Assembly (NCBI RefSeq): GCF_002109385.1
Contig: NZ_CP020814.1
Location: 3,495,501 to 3,559,500 of the forward strand
DNA from: Halalkalibacter krulwichiae
Lineage (GTDB): Bacteria; Bacillota; Bacilli; Bacillales; Bacillaceae_D
Length of the DNA stretch: 64,000 bases
Reading direction: 5' to 3'
Below are positions 49,172-58,795 of this stretch, one piece after another; position 1 is the stretch's first letter, and the number at the start of each line of letters is the position of its first letter. Made by a program: the position numbers and the translations under genes. The notes beneath the pieces were generated by a model. It was given only the letters and a program-made list of their open reading frames with translations. It was not told the origin of the DNA and did no database searches.

Positions 49172-50056
49172 TTACGAGCCACGCTCTTGCATACGCTCAG
49201 TAGGGTTTAAAGTAGAAATTTCAATCCCTTTCATTGCTGTCCCAAGGCCTTTTGATAACTCAGCAATAAGTGCATAATCTTCGTAGTGTGTTGTTGCTTC
49301 TACGATTGCACGTGCAAACTTCTCAGGGTTGTCCGATTTGAAGATACCAGATCCTACGAATACACCATCAGCGCCTAACTGCATCATTAATGCAGCATCT
49401 GCCGGAGTAGCAACACCGCCCGCTGCAAAGTTAACGACTGGTAGTTTACCCGTTTCTTTAATTTGTAATAAAAGATCAAATGACGCTCCAAGGTTCTTTG
49501 CCTCTGTCATTAACTCGTCTGTAGACATTTGCTTCACCTTGTTAATTTGACCTTGAATCATACGCATATGACGTACAGCTTCAACGATATTACCGGTTCC
49601 AGGCTCTCCTTTTGTACGGATCATCGATGCACCTTCACCGATACGACGAGAAGCTTCGCCTAGGTCACGTGCTCCACATACAAATGGTACTGTAAAGTCA
49701 CGTTTGTATAAATGAAATACTTCATCAGCTGGTGTAAGTACTTCACTTTCATCAATGTAATCAACACCCATAGCTTCTAATACACGAGCCTCAACAATAT
49801 GACCGATACGTGCTTTTGCCATGACTGGAATAGATACCGCATTTAATACTTCTTCAACGATTGTAGGGTCCGCCATACGCGCTACGCCACCCGCTGCACG
49901 AATATCTGCAGGAACACGCTCTAATGCCATGACTGCTACCGCACCTGCTGCTTCAGCAATCTTCGCTTGTTCAGCGTTAATAACGTCCATAATGACGCCA
50001 CCCTTTTGCATTTCTGCCATACCACGTTTAACTCTGTCTGTTGCTACTGTTTTCAT
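49172..50056 (-). CDS. pdxS: pyridoxal 5'-phosphate synthase subunit PdxS
   Basis: The product (294 residues) is a PdxS/SNZ (beta/alpha)8 barrel. Visible are [20 protein letters not shown], the catalytic lysine region VMAKARIGH, the second lysine in [16 protein letters not shown], and [30 protein letters not shown]. PdxS makes PLP from ribose 5-phosphate, glyceraldehyde 3-phosphate and ammonia from the PdxT glutaminase. No pdxT follows. It starts 27 bases after proline dehydrogenase, behind AAGGAGGAGA, so it appears to be the last gene of the roc/put operon. Confidence 0.95.
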   Translation of the reverse strand: MKTVATDRVKRGMAEMQKGGVIMDVINAEQAKIAEAAGAVAVMALERVPADIRAAGGVARMADPTIVEEVLNAVSIPVMAKARIGHIVEARVLEAMGVDYIDESEVLTPADEVFHLYKRDFTVPFVCGARDLGEASRRIGEGASMIRTKGEPGTGNIVEAVRHMRMIQGQINKVKQMSTDELMTEAKNLGASFDLLLQIKETGKLPVVNFAAGGVATPADAALMMQLGADGVFVGSGIFKSDNPEKFARAIVEATTHYEDYALIAELSKGLGTAMKGIEISTLNPTERMQERGS

Positions 50057-50083
50057 GTTCTCCTCCTTAAAGATGCAAGGGCT

Positions 50084-51004
50084 TTATTTAGATAAAAGCC
50101 CCTTTAACGCAAAAGTAACGTTTTGCGGCCTCTCCGCTAACCTTCGCATAAAATATCCGTACCAATCTTCTCCAAAAGGGACATACACACGCATCGTATA
50201 TCCTTTGTCCACTAAATCTTTTTGTAAATCCGTTCGAAATCCGTACAGCATTTGAAATTCAAATTGGGTCCTTGGGATCCCATTTTGATTTGCAAACTCA
50301 ATTACTTTGTCTATTATTACGTGATCATGTGAGCCAATAGCGGTATAACTACCATTCATTAAATGTTTTTTGATAATTCGTAAATATTGATTATCTATCC
50401 TCGCTTTGTCTTGAAAGGCAACCACTTCTTGTTCTTTATACGCTCCCTTTACAAGACGTAATGGCATCCCTTTTAACATTTCAACATCATCTTCAGCATC
50501 ATAGAGATAAGCTTGAATAACGGTTCCGACATTATCATATGATTCTCGTAAAGCTGCAAGAATTTCTAGTGTCGCTTTCTTTCGCGAATAATCTTCCATA
50601 TCAATCTGGACAAAGTTATGAAACTTCTTAGCCACTTTCATTATTTCTTTCATATTCTCTAAACAAAATTGATCATCAATATCTAGGCCTAGTTGCGTTA
50701 GTTTGACTGATAATTGACAGTTCACACCCGAAGTCGCAATAGCTTCAAGCGTTTCAATGCACTTTTTTGTTGCATATCTTGCTTCTTCTTTACTTAAGAC
50801 AAATTCCCCCAAATGATCAACGGTACACAGTAAACCTTCATTGTTTAATTGACTAACCGTTTTGATCATACTTTCAATGGTTGTACCCGCTACTACTTGA
50901 GAAGCACCTAGGCCTAAACCCCATTTCTTTGCACCTATATTCAAAACTTTATTTTTTGATAACGATAAGAAGAAACTTCTTGAAATTTTTTCAAGGGCCA
51001 TCAT
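50084..51004 (-). CDS. putB: proline dehydrogenase (FadM/PutB)
   Basis: The FAD enzyme (306 residues) oxidises proline to pyrroline-5-carboxylate. The barrel motifs are visible: CQLSVKLTQLGLDID, FVQIDMEDYSRK, GTVIQAYLYDAEDD, RLVKGAYKE and the C-terminal YVPFGEDWYGYFMRRLAERPQN (substrate-binding Arg pair). Length matches B. subtilis PutB. I choose ATG 51004 behind GAAGGAG. A hairpin lies between rocA and this gene. Confidence 0.93.
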   Translation of the reverse strand: MMALEKISRSFFLSLSKNKVLNIGAKKWGLGLGASQVVAGTTIESMIKTVSQLNNEGLLCTVDHLGEFVLSKEEARYATKKCIETLEAIATSGVNCQLSVKLTQLGLDIDDQFCLENMKEIMKVAKKFHNFVQIDMEDYSRKKATLEILAALRESYDNVGTVIQAYLYDAEDDVEMLKGMPLRLVKGAYKEQEVVAFQDKARIDNQYLRIIKKHLMNGSYTAIGSHDHVIIDKVIEFANQNGIPRTQFEFQMLYGFRTDLQKDLVDKGYTMRVYVPFGEDWYGYFMRRLAERPQNVTFALKGLLSK

Positions 51005-51026
51005 ACGAGCTCCTTCACTCATTTTT

Positions 51027-51056
51027 TAAAAGCCCTACCCAATGAGTTGAGTAGGG
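51027..51056 (-). terminator. intercistronic hairpin between rocA and putB
   Basis: On the minus strand CCCTAC pairs with GTAGGG, followed by CTTTTAAAAAA. It may reduce transcription of putB-pdxS relative to rocD-rocA or protect the upstream mRNA. Confidence 0.5.
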
Positions 51057-51072
51057 ATATATGTCAAATCTA

Positions 51073-52620
51073 TTAATACATTTCAGATACTGTTTTCGCT
51101 TGCATGTGTAACGCTAAATAATCAGGGCCTCCAGCCTTAGAGTCCGTACCAGACATTTTAAACCCACCAAATGGATGGTATCCAACAATTGCACCAGTAC
51201 AATTACGGTTAAAATATAGGTTACCTACGTGAAAATCTTGTTTCGCTTGTTCAATACGAGCCCGATTATGAGTGATAACAGCTCCTGTAAGCCCATATTC
51301 TGTGTTATTAGCAATCTCAAGAGCATGATCGAAGTCTTTTGCTTTACTAATAGCTAAAACCGGCCCAAAGATCTCTTCTTGCATTAATCTTGCTTTTGGA
51401 TCTACATCAGCAAATACGGTTGGTTGAATGAAGAATCCTGTTGAGTCATCTCCCTTTCCACCTGCTACTAAACGCCCTTCTTCTTTGCCAATTTCAACAT
51501 AGCTCATTATTTTATTGAAGGCCGCTTGATCAATAACTGGTCCCATATACATGTCGTTCGTTTCCGGTTCACCAACAGATAACTCATTTGTTAATGCAAC
51601 TACTTTTTCTAGTACTTCATCGTACACATCTTGGTGAATAACCGCACGTGACCCAGCCGAACACTTTTGACCAGAGAATCCAAATGCAGACACAACGATT
51701 GATTGAGCAGCTAAGTCTAGATCAGCTTCACGATCAACAACAACCGTATCTTTCCCACCCATTTCAACGATGACACGTTTTAGATGGTTTTGACCAGGAT
51801 GCACAACAGCAGCTCTTTCATATAAGCGAACTCCAACATCACGAGAGCCTGTAAATGTAATAAGAGCCGTTTTCGGATGATCTACTAAGTAATCACCTAC
51901 TTCAGCACCACTTCCAGGGATAAAGTTTACAACTCCTTTTGGAAGGCCGGCTTCTTCAAGTACTTCGACAAATTTGTAAGCAACCGTAGGGGTTGTGCTT
52001 GCCGGCTTTAGCAATACAGTGTTACCCGTTACGATTGGAGCAACCGTTGTACCAGCCATAATCGCAAAAGCAAAGTTCCACGGAGAAATCGTTACACAAA
52101 CACCTGTCGGTGTATAGAAATAACTGTTATGCTCCCCTTCACGGCTATTAATTTGTTTGCCGTCTTTTAGCGCGATCATTTGACGAGCATAGTACTCGAG
52201 GAAGTCAATCGCTTCAGCCGTATCTGCATCAGCCTCCTTCCAAGGCTTACCTGCTTCTTTAACAAGCCACGCTGAGAATTCATGCTTACGACGACGAATC
52301 ATCGCTGCTGCACGCACTAATACATTCGCTCTTTCTACTGGGCTAACTTTCCTCCAAGTTTGAAAAGCTTCATCGGCTGCTTGGATAGCCTTTTCAGCAA
52401 TTTCTTTGTCAGCTTTCGAAACAATCCCTACTACCTCTTCCTTCTTAGAAGGGTTATTTGAAACAATTTTCGCTTTTGTCGTAATGCGCTCCCCACCTAC
52501 AACTAACGGATACTCTTTTCCCAGCTCTGCTTCAACACTTTTTAATGCCGCTTCAAAAGCTACTTTATTTTCTTCTACCGTAAAATCAGTGAATGGTTCG
52601 TGTTTATAAGTTGTTAACAT
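51073..52620 (-). CDS. rocA: L-glutamate gamma-semialdehyde dehydrogenase RocA
   Basis: The enzyme (515 residues) oxidises pyrroline-5-carboxylate (glutamate semialdehyde) to glutamate with NAD. It has the N-terminal [17 protein letters not shown], the NAD-binding [10 protein letters not shown], the catalytic Glu in [14 protein letters not shown] and the catalytic Cys in [15 protein letters not shown] choose ATG 52620, preceded by GGAGGAG. It receives the product of both RocD and PutB, so the operon covers arginine/ornithine and proline catabolism. Confidence 0.96.
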   Translation of the reverse strand: MLTTYKHEPFTDFTVEENKVAFEAALKSVEAELGKEYPLVVGGERITTKAKIVSNNPSKKEEVVGIVSKADKEIAEKAIQAADEAFQTWRKVSPVERANVLVRAAAMIRRRKHEFSAWLVKEAGKPWKEADADTAEAIDFLEYYARQMIALKDGKQINSREGEHNSYFYTPTGVCVTISPWNFAFAIMAGTTVAPIVTGNTVLLKPASTTPTVAYKFVEVLEEAGLPKGVVNFIPGSGAEVGDYLVDHPKTALITFTGSRDVGVRLYERAAVVHPGQNHLKRVIVEMGGKDTVVVDREADLDLAAQSIVVSAFGFSGQKCSAGSRAVIHQDVYDEVLEKVVALTNELSVGEPETNDMYMGPVIDQAAFNKIMSYVEIGKEEGRLVAGGKGDDSTGFFIQPTVFADVDPKARLMQEEIFGPVLAISKAKDFDHALEIANNTEYGLTGAVITHNRARIEQAKQDFHVGNLYFNRNCTGAIVGYHPFGGFKMSGTDSKAGGPDYLALHMQAKTVSEMY

Positions 52621-52664
52621 ATATTTCTCCTCCAAATCTTTTTATCAAGTAATAAGATGATAGA

Positions 52665-52916
52665 TTAATCACAGCCGCAAGGACTTGAGTCTTCTTCCAC
52701 TAACGCCAATGTCATATTAGAGTATACGAGATCTCCCGGTGTAACATTCACTCTTGACACAACACCACTGAAGCTAAATTCAAGATTTCTTAATGTTCCA
52801 CTCGCTGTTTTCACTTCAAACAAAGGTTGCCATTCGTGTACATACTCACCTGATTGAACATGAACTTTTTCAATGATTCCATCGATTGAACTATCTACCG
52901 TCCGAAAGCTTTTCAC
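52665..52916 (-). CDS. small lipoyl/biotinyl-fold protein (83 aa) in the roc operon
   Basis: The product is one barrel-sandwich hybrid domain: SIDGIIEKVHVQSGEYVHEW, LFEVKTASG, FSFSGVVSRVNVTPGDLVYS and TLALVEED. It ends with the Cys pair CGCD. The usual modification lysine (MKM of biotin domains, DKA of lipoyl domains) is replaced at the beta-turn by TASG, so normal attachment is doubtful. It lies between rocD and rocA on the same strand. I do not know a function. Confidence 0.75.
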   Translation of the reverse strand: MKSFRTVDSSIDGIIEKVHVQSGEYVHEWQPLFEVKTASGTLRNLEFSFSGVVSRVNVTPGDLVYSNMTLALVEEDSSPCGCD

Positions 52917-52988
52917 AACGAATCCCCCTTTAAACCCTTCCTCTAATTTTGTTGCTTCAGCGTAAATACAGACTTGATTTATTGATAC

Positions 52989-54182
52989 TTAAGAGCCGAG
53001 AACTTTATAAATTTTTTCAATGGCCCAATCTAAATCTTCTTTTTTAATGACTAACGGCGGAGCAAAACGAATCACTTTCTCGTGTGTTTCTTTACATAAT
53101 AGACCCTCTTCTTTTAATTGCTCGCAATATTTTCTAGCCGGTTCATTTAATTCAACCCCGATAAATAACCCTCTACCACGAACTTCTTTAATCATTGGGT
53201 TGTTAATTTTCTCTAGTTTCTCTTTCAAATAGCTTCCTAGTTCATATGAACGTTGAACAAGATTTTCTTCTTCTATCACTTCAAGGGCAGCTAGTGATAC
53301 TGCACAAGCAAGCGGATTTCCTCCAAATGTTGAACCATGAGAACCTGGTTCAAATACGCCTAATACGTCACGGTTAGCGGCGACAACAGAAATTGGGAAT
53401 ACTCCGCCTCCAAGTGCTTTACCTAAAATATACATATCAGGCTTTACATCTTCCCAGTCACAAGCAAATAGTTTTCCCGAACGACCAAGTCCTGCTTGAA
53501 TTTCATCAGCAATGAAGAGGACATTTTCTTGTTTACAAAGGGCTTGCGCCTCTTTTAGAAATCCTTCCCTTGGTATTCTAATACCCGCTTCACCTTGGAT
53601 CGGTTCAAGCATAAACGCGGCAGTATTTGAAGTTATTGCCGCTTTAAGTGCATCAAGATCTCCATAAGGAATCACTTTCACACCAGGAAGCATTGGACCA
53701 AAACCGCGTTTATACTCATCGTTTGAAGAAAGAGAAACAGCTGTCATTGTCCGACCATGGAAATTCTCCTCACAGACGATGATTTCAGCTTGATTATCAG
53801 CTACTCCTTTTACATCATAAGCCCATCGACGCGCTGCTTTCACTGCCGTCTCAACAGCTTCAGCACCCGTATTCATTGGGAGAATCATTTCTTTCCCTGT
53901 TAATTGAGCTACTTTTTCATAAAACGGAGCAAGCTGATCATTGTGAAATGCACGAGAAGTCAACGTGATCTTATCGGCTTGTTTCTTCAATGCATCAATG
54001 ATCTTCGGATGACAATGACCTTGGTTCACTGCAGAATAAGCACTTAACATATCTAAGTATTTATTGCCTTCAGGATCACTTACCCATGCGCCTTTTGCTT
54101 CCGATATAACAACCGGTAATGGATTGTAGTTTCTAGCACCAAAATTTTCTGTTTTCTCAATAATTGATCGTGTCGCTACCAA
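52989..54182 (-). CDS. rocD: ornithine aminotransferase RocD
   Basis: The PLP enzyme (397 residues) converts ornithine and 2-oxoglutarate to glutamate semialdehyde and glutamate. The family start [38 protein letters not shown], the PLP Asp in [14 protein letters not shown] and the Lys in [17 protein letters not shown] are clear. A near-perfect sigma-54 promoter is 55 bases upstream. It is the first gene of the roc/put operon. Confidence 0.96.
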   Translation of the reverse strand: MVATRSIIEKTENFGARNYNPLPVVISEAKGAWVSDPEGNKYLDMLSAYSAVNQGHCHPKIIDALKKQADKITLTSRAFHNDQLAPFYEKVAQLTGKEMILPMNTGAEAVETAVKAARRWAYDVKGVADNQAEIIVCEENFHGRTMTAVSLSSNDEYKRGFGPMLPGVKVIPYGDLDALKAAITSNTAAFMLEPIQGEAGIRIPREGFLKEAQALCKQENVLFIADEIQAGLGRSGKLFACDWEDVKPDMYILGKALGGGVFPISVVAANRDVLGVFEPGSHGSTFGGNPLACAVSLAALEVIEEENLVQRSYELGSYLKEKLEKINNPMIKEVRGRGLFIGVELNEPARKYCEQLKEEGLLCKETHEKVIRFAPPLVIKKEDLDWAIEKIYKVLGS

Positions 54183-54236
54183 AAGAATCCCTCCATCTAT
54201 TTCATTTGAATTATTTATCTATTTACACTTTTCTAT

Positions 54237-54255
54237 AATGCAAATACCGTGCCAA
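54237..54255 (-). promoter_or_regulatory. sigma-54 (-24/-12) promoter of rocD
   Basis: On the minus strand TTGGCACGGTATTTGCATT matches the SigL consensus TTGGCACNNNNNTTGCWT at every fixed position. It faces rocD and is served by the divergent RocR-like activator. Confidence 0.93.
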
Positions 54256-54590
54256 CTTTAAAAAGACCAATTTAGAAGCATTTAAAATCATTACAGAAAG
54301 TTTTTTTTCATTTTTGTATAATTTTTTTTACATAGTATAATTTTTTTTCGTTTTACAATGGTTTAAATAACTCAATTTAGCAAAAACGAAAAATTAACTG
54401 TCATTTTGATCCCTTTCCATATAGAATAAAAGAAAAATACTTTAAACATGTGGAATTATGACAATTGGTTTCGACTAGCCCGTTTAATTAAAAAGATGTT
54501 TCCGAAAAAATATTTTTCACTTTTACACCTTACGTATTGTTCGTTATTAGTATGAAAGAAAAAATAAAGCTTAGTGAAAGGGGAATCGTG
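54256..54590. other. rocD/activator intergenic control region
   Basis: This AT-rich stretch must hold the upstream activator sites for the enhancer-binding protein. One visible element is a direct repeat of GTATAATTTTTTTT at 54316 and 54335. I could not identify a RocR dyad by eye. Confidence 0.45.
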
Positions 54591-56051
54591 ATGACACCTT
54601 CTAAAAGCGCTGTAACTGATCAGATGATGAAAATCTACGAAACATTAGTCAATGAAATTGATGTAGGTGTACACGCTATTAACTCATCTGGAAAAACCAT
54701 TATTTACAACGAAAAAATGATGGAGATCGAATCTCTATCGAAAGAAGAAGTGTTTGATAAAGACTTCTTAGATATTTTTACTTTTGAAGAGGGACAGCGA
54801 AGTACACTGTTAGAGGCCTTATTTCAAAAAAAAGAATTCAATAATGTTAGACAAACGTATTTCACAAAAAATGGTAAAGCTATTACAACTATTAACCACA
54901 CCTTTCCTATTTATGATCAAACCGAAGTAATTGGTGCGATTGAAATTGCAAAAGATGTTACAAAAATTGAAAACCTTATCAAAAACAACTTAAAGGTAAA
55001 AGGAGATACTCGATTTACATTTGAAAGTTTAATTGGAGAAAGCCATGCGATTAAAGAAGTGATTGATATTGCTAAAAGAGCGACTCGAACCCCCTCTTCC
55101 ATTCTGATCATAGGAGAAACAGGTACAGGAAAAGAACTGTTTGCCCAAAGCATACATAACGGTAGTGAACATTCATCCGGTCCTTTCATCTCACAAAATT
55201 GCGCGGCTATGCCCGACACATTAATTGAGAGTTTGCTATTCGGGACAAAAAAAGGAGCGTTCACAGGAGCAACCGATCAAATTGGACTATTTGAACAAGC
55301 TGAAGGTGGGACTCTACTATTAGACGAAATTAACTCGTTAAGTCCGATGCTCCAAGCTAAACTTTTGCGGGCTATTCAAGAAAAATCGATTCGTCGAATT
55401 GGCGACACTGTTAATCGCAAAGTAAATGTTAGAATCATTGCAACCATCAATGAAGATCCTGTTGAAGCAATCGCCAACGACCGTTTGCGAAAAGATTTGT
55501 ATTATCGTCTTAGTGTTGTCTCGCTTTTCATTCCGCCAATGCGAGATCGAAAAGATGACATCCCCTTGCTTGTACGTTCTTTCATTGAAAAATATAATCA
55601 TATTTTTCAAATGGATGTAGCTGGTGTGAGCGAGGAAGTTCTCCAGATCTTTAACCAATATGACTGGCCAGGGAACGTCCGCGAGATTGAACATGTCATC
55701 GAGGCTTCCATGAATGTTCTTGTAGGTGAAACAATGATTGATGTAACTCACCTTCCACACCATTTTAAAAACAAATCAACCTTCTCGTCTCAAGGTTCAT
55801 CTATTATCGGTGTATACAACACGAAAAGCGAAGCAAATCCAGAGACTGAAGGTCCAATTGGCGCGATCAATGAAATCAATCCAAGTGCACCTGTTGATAA
55901 TTTGAAAGAGTTTTTACTTAAGGCGGAATCCTATTACATTAAGAAGGCGCTCGAAAAACATAAGTATCATAAAACGAATGCGGCTGCTGAACTTGGACTA
56001 AGTAGACAAACATTACAATATCGCATTAAACGATTAAATATTGATGCGTAG
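54591..56051 (+). CDS. rocR: sigma-54 enhancer-binding activator, RocR-like
   Basis: The product (486 residues) has an N-terminal PAS domain (about 15-130; NEIDVGVHAINSSGKTIIYN). It then has the AAA+ domain with Walker A GETGTGKE (about 173), the sigma-54 contact motif GAFTGA (about 223) and Walker B GGTLLLDEIN, and a C-terminal Fis-type HTH (KTNAAAELGLSRQTLQYRIKRL). RocR in B. subtilis responds to ornithine/citrulline. I choose ATG 54591 behind AAAGGGG. It is divergent from rocD and is its likely activator. Confidence 0.9.
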   Translation: MTPSKSAVTDQMMKIYETLVNEIDVGVHAINSSGKTIIYNEKMMEIESLSKEEVFDKDFLDIFTFEEGQRSTLLEALFQKKEFNNVRQTYFTKNGKAITTINHTFPIYDQTEVIGAIEIAKDVTKIENLIKNNLKVKGDTRFTFESLIGESHAIKEVIDIAKRATRTPSSILIIGETGTGKELFAQSIHNGSEHSSGPFISQNCAAMPDTLIESLLFGTKKGAFTGATDQIGLFEQAEGGTLLLDEINSLSPMLQAKLLRAIQEKSIRRIGDTVNRKVNVRIIATINEDPVEAIANDRLRKDLYYRLSVVSLFIPPMRDRKDDIPLLVRSFIEKYNHIFQMDVAGVSEEVLQIFNQYDWPGNVREIEHVIEASMNVLVGETMIDVTHLPHHFKNKSTFSSQGSSIIGVYNTKSEANPETEGPIGAINEINPSAPVDNLKEFLLKAESYYIKKALEKHKYHKTNAAAELGLSRQTLQYRIKRLNIDA

Positions 56052-56056
56052 AAAAA

Positions 56057-56100
56057 GAGGTTGTCCCATATGTCGATTTTTTGACTTATGGGACAACCTC
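56057..56100. terminator. bidirectional terminator GAGGTTGTCCCATA
   Basis: A 14-bp perfect stem (56057-56070 with 56087-56100) encloses a smaller GTC/GAC stem. It lies between convergent rocR and the carrier gene. Confidence 0.85.
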
Positions 56101-56121
56101 TAATCATTTCATTCTATTTGA

Positions 56122-57549
56122 TTACCAACCTATAACTTGAGCAATAACGAGCGCGGTGGCACATATTACTCCCCAAATAACCAATAATGGGGTAATAAAA
56201 CGAAGCCACTTAGTAAAAGATACTTGAGCTAAAGCAAGCATGGCCATTACTAAACTTACCGGATAAATTAAATTGGTAAAACCATCACCAAACTGAAACG
56301 CTAACACAGCTGTTTGGCGAGAAACACCAAGCAAATCAGACAATCCATTCATGACTGGCATCGTAATCATCGCTTGTCCACTACCGGAACCAACAAAGAA
56401 GTTAATTCCTCCTTGAACGACCATCATCCCAATCGCTGTTAATTCTGTCGGCATTCCACTTAGCACTCCGCTAACCACGTAAATAACGGTATCTAAAATG
56501 TTGCCATCTTGAAGTACAACTGAAATCGACCGAGATAATCCTATAACAATTGCAGCCACGACCATCTTTTTGATCCCATCATTAAAAGCTTCTGCAATGT
56601 TACTTGGAGATAATCCGCAAAGCAACCCTAAAACAATACTCATAAACGCATACCATCCGCCAATTTCAATGAAGTACCATCCCCAATTTAGCAAACCGTA
56701 TATCATAATACCCATTCCAACAACTAAAAAGGCAATGGCTAACGCCTCTCTTATTGAGATCTTTTCCCTTTCTTCTTCCTGCTCACTAATATATTCTTCA
56801 TCTAGACCATCTCCGTAAAGCAAGCCTAACGAAGGGTTCTTTTCCACTTTCTTTGCGTAGCGCCAAACATAAACAATTCCTATTACCATAACAGTAACAA
56901 GAATACCGACTCGATATTCAATACCTGAGTACAGTGGCAACTCAGCAATCGTTTGAGCTAAACCGACAGTGGCAGGGGCCGTCAATGCTACAGAAAAGCC
57001 TGCTCCTGTACTAACTAAAACCATCGCCGTCGCTGTTAAACGGTCATATCCCATCTTTAACATAAGCGGTATCATAATTGGCACATAAATCAAGGCTAAT
57101 TCCATCGCACCTGTAAAGGCGGTAAAAATCCCCATCGGAATCATTAGAACAGGAATGATGAGAATACTGTTTTTACTAAATAGTTTGACAATTATTTGGA
57201 GAATGAAGGCTAATAGACCGGTACGGTCAAGGATGGCAAATAAAGCACCGATCATAAATCCTCCAAATATAATCTCTGCCGCTTGAACCATTCCAGTTGG
57301 AATCGCAAATATTAAATCAAATAAACTTAAGTTTGGACTATCAATGAATTGAAAGGTTTCTGGCTGAATGAGAAGAGCACCTGATTCACTCTCCTCTCGC
57401 TCAAACTGTCCTTTCGGGATAAAGAGGGTTGCGACATAAGTGACCACTAACAAAGTAATTAATATAACATAAACATGAGGCAGCTTCCATTTACTCTCTC
57501 GCCTCGGTGTAACCTCTGGATTCAAATCTTTGCGCAATGCCTTCCCCAT
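56122..57549 (-). CDS. YfcC/DcuC-type carrier (PF03606)
   Basis: The 475-residue membrane protein has about 12 spans and repeated motifs such as AAEIIFGGFMIGALFAILDRTG, SVALTAPATVGLAQ and INFFVGSGSGQAMITMPVM. This is the YfcC family related to arginine/ornithine antiporters and C4-dicarboxylate carriers. It is the last gene of a unit with an M20 peptidase and an amidohydrolase, which suggests uptake of an acylated amino acid or short peptide (inference). Confidence 0.85.
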   Translation of the reverse strand: MGKALRKDLNPEVTPRRESKWKLPHVYVILITLLVVTYVATLFIPKGQFEREESESGALLIQPETFQFIDSPNLSLFDLIFAIPTGMVQAAEIIFGGFMIGALFAILDRTGLLAFILQIIVKLFSKNSILIIPVLMIPMGIFTAFTGAMELALIYVPIMIPLMLKMGYDRLTATAMVLVSTGAGFSVALTAPATVGLAQTIAELPLYSGIEYRVGILVTVMVIGIVYVWRYAKKVEKNPSLGLLYGDGLDEEYISEQEEEREKISIREALAIAFLVVGMGIMIYGLLNWGWYFIEIGGWYAFMSIVLGLLCGLSPSNIAEAFNDGIKKMVVAAIVIGLSRSISVVLQDGNILDTVIYVVSGVLSGMPTELTAIGMMVVQGGINFFVGSGSGQAMITMPVMNGLSDLLGVSRQTAVLAFQFGDGFTNLIYPVSLVMAMLALAQVSFTKWLRFITPLLVIWGVICATALVIAQVIGW

Positions 57550-57564
57550 AAATATTCTCCCTTT

Positions 57565-58740
57565 CTACATCAAAATCTTCTTAACGGCCTGGACAAATAT
57601 TTTCACACCATATTGTAAAGAGTCCTCATCAATGTCAAATCGTGGATGATGGTGAGGATAAATAATGCCTTTGTCTTCATTACGTGCCCCAATTAGGAAG
57701 TAACTTCCTGGTGCTTTTTGTTGAAATGCAGAGAAATCTTCTGCACCCATTTTTGGTTTTTGAATTTCGACCGTTTCCTCTCCATAAACATCACGAACCG
57801 TTTCCTCAACAAGCTTTGTTACCTCTTCATCATTAATAACTGGCAAGTATCCGCACTCATATGTAAATTCATATGTAGCTCCATGCGCTTCTGTAATGCC
57901 TTTTAAAACTCTCTCCATTAATTCCGGAATCATTTTACGGAATTTCACATCAAAGCTTCTAACTGTCCCGTTCATTTCAACAGTATTTGCAATCACATTT
58001 GCTGCCTCTCCTCCAACGAACTTTCCGATTGAGAGCACAACATTATCTGTAGGATCAACATTTCGTGCCACGATATGTTGAAGATTCGTGACAACTTGCG
58101 CGCCAATCGCTATACTATCGATTGCTTGATGCGGCATTGCGCCATGACCGCCTTTTCCTTTAATCGTAATCCAAAATCCATCAGGTGCCGCCATCATTGG
58201 ACCATAACCAATTCCAACTTTCCCAACATTAAGGTCAGACATTAAATGAGCCGCAATCACCATGTCGACCCCATCCATTACACCCGCTTCAACCATTTCC
58301 TTTGCACCGCCAGGGAAGTATTCCTCAGCATGTTGAAAGAAAAAGCGTACTTCTCCCTTTATCTCATTTTTCATTGTCGACAAAACCTTTGCAGCCCCTA
58401 AAAGCATTGCCGTATGCCCATCATGACCACACGCATGCATGACTCCTGGTGTTTTCGAAGTGTAACCTGATTGATTCTCTTCCAGTATTGGAAGGGCATC
58501 CATATCTGCACGTATTCCTAGAGTTTTTCCTGGTTGATCTCCAATCAAACGCGCCATCACACTGTACTTAGTTGGACGTGTTACTTCTAAATTTCCGAAT
58601 GATTGTAATTTGTCAAAAACAAATTGTGATGTTTTCTCCTCTTGAAACGATAACTCTGGATGTTGATGAAGGTATCGTCTCCATTCAATTACTTCTTTTG
58701 TAACGCTTTCAATTGCTTGTTCAATCGTTGAAACGGTCAT
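57565..58740 (-). CDS. M20D amidohydrolase (N-acyl amino acid / hippurate hydrolase type)
   Basis: The protein (391 residues) has the M20D metal site: MHACGHDGHTAMLLG (about 103) with Cys/His ligands, the catalytic HAEEYFPGGAKEM and PKMGAEDFSAFQQKAPGSYFLIG with the last His-bearing segment near HHHPRFDID. Family members cleave N-acyl amino acids, indole-amino acid conjugates or gamma-Glu peptides. It is the second gene of the sigma-54-controlled unit. The ATG follows AAAGGTGG. Confidence 0.92.
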   Translation of the reverse strand: MTVSTIEQAIESVTKEVIEWRRYLHQHPELSFQEEKTSQFVFDKLQSFGNLEVTRPTKYSVMARLIGDQPGKTLGIRADMDALPILEENQSGYTSKTPGVMHACGHDGHTAMLLGAAKVLSTMKNEIKGEVRFFFQHAEEYFPGGAKEMVEAGVMDGVDMVIAAHLMSDLNVGKVGIGYGPMMAAPDGFWITIKGKGGHGAMPHQAIDSIAIGAQVVTNLQHIVARNVDPTDNVVLSIGKFVGGEAANVIANTVEMNGTVRSFDVKFRKMIPELMERVLKGITEAHGATYEFTYECGYLPVINDEEVTKLVEETVRDVYGEETVEIQKPKMGAEDFSAFQQKAPGSYFLIGARNEDKGIIYPHHHPRFDIDEDSLQYGVKIFVQAVKKILM

Positions 58741-58795
58741 GTTATTACCACCTTTTTCTAAATTTCTTTAGAAGAGAGGAACATCCAGTCCCTCC

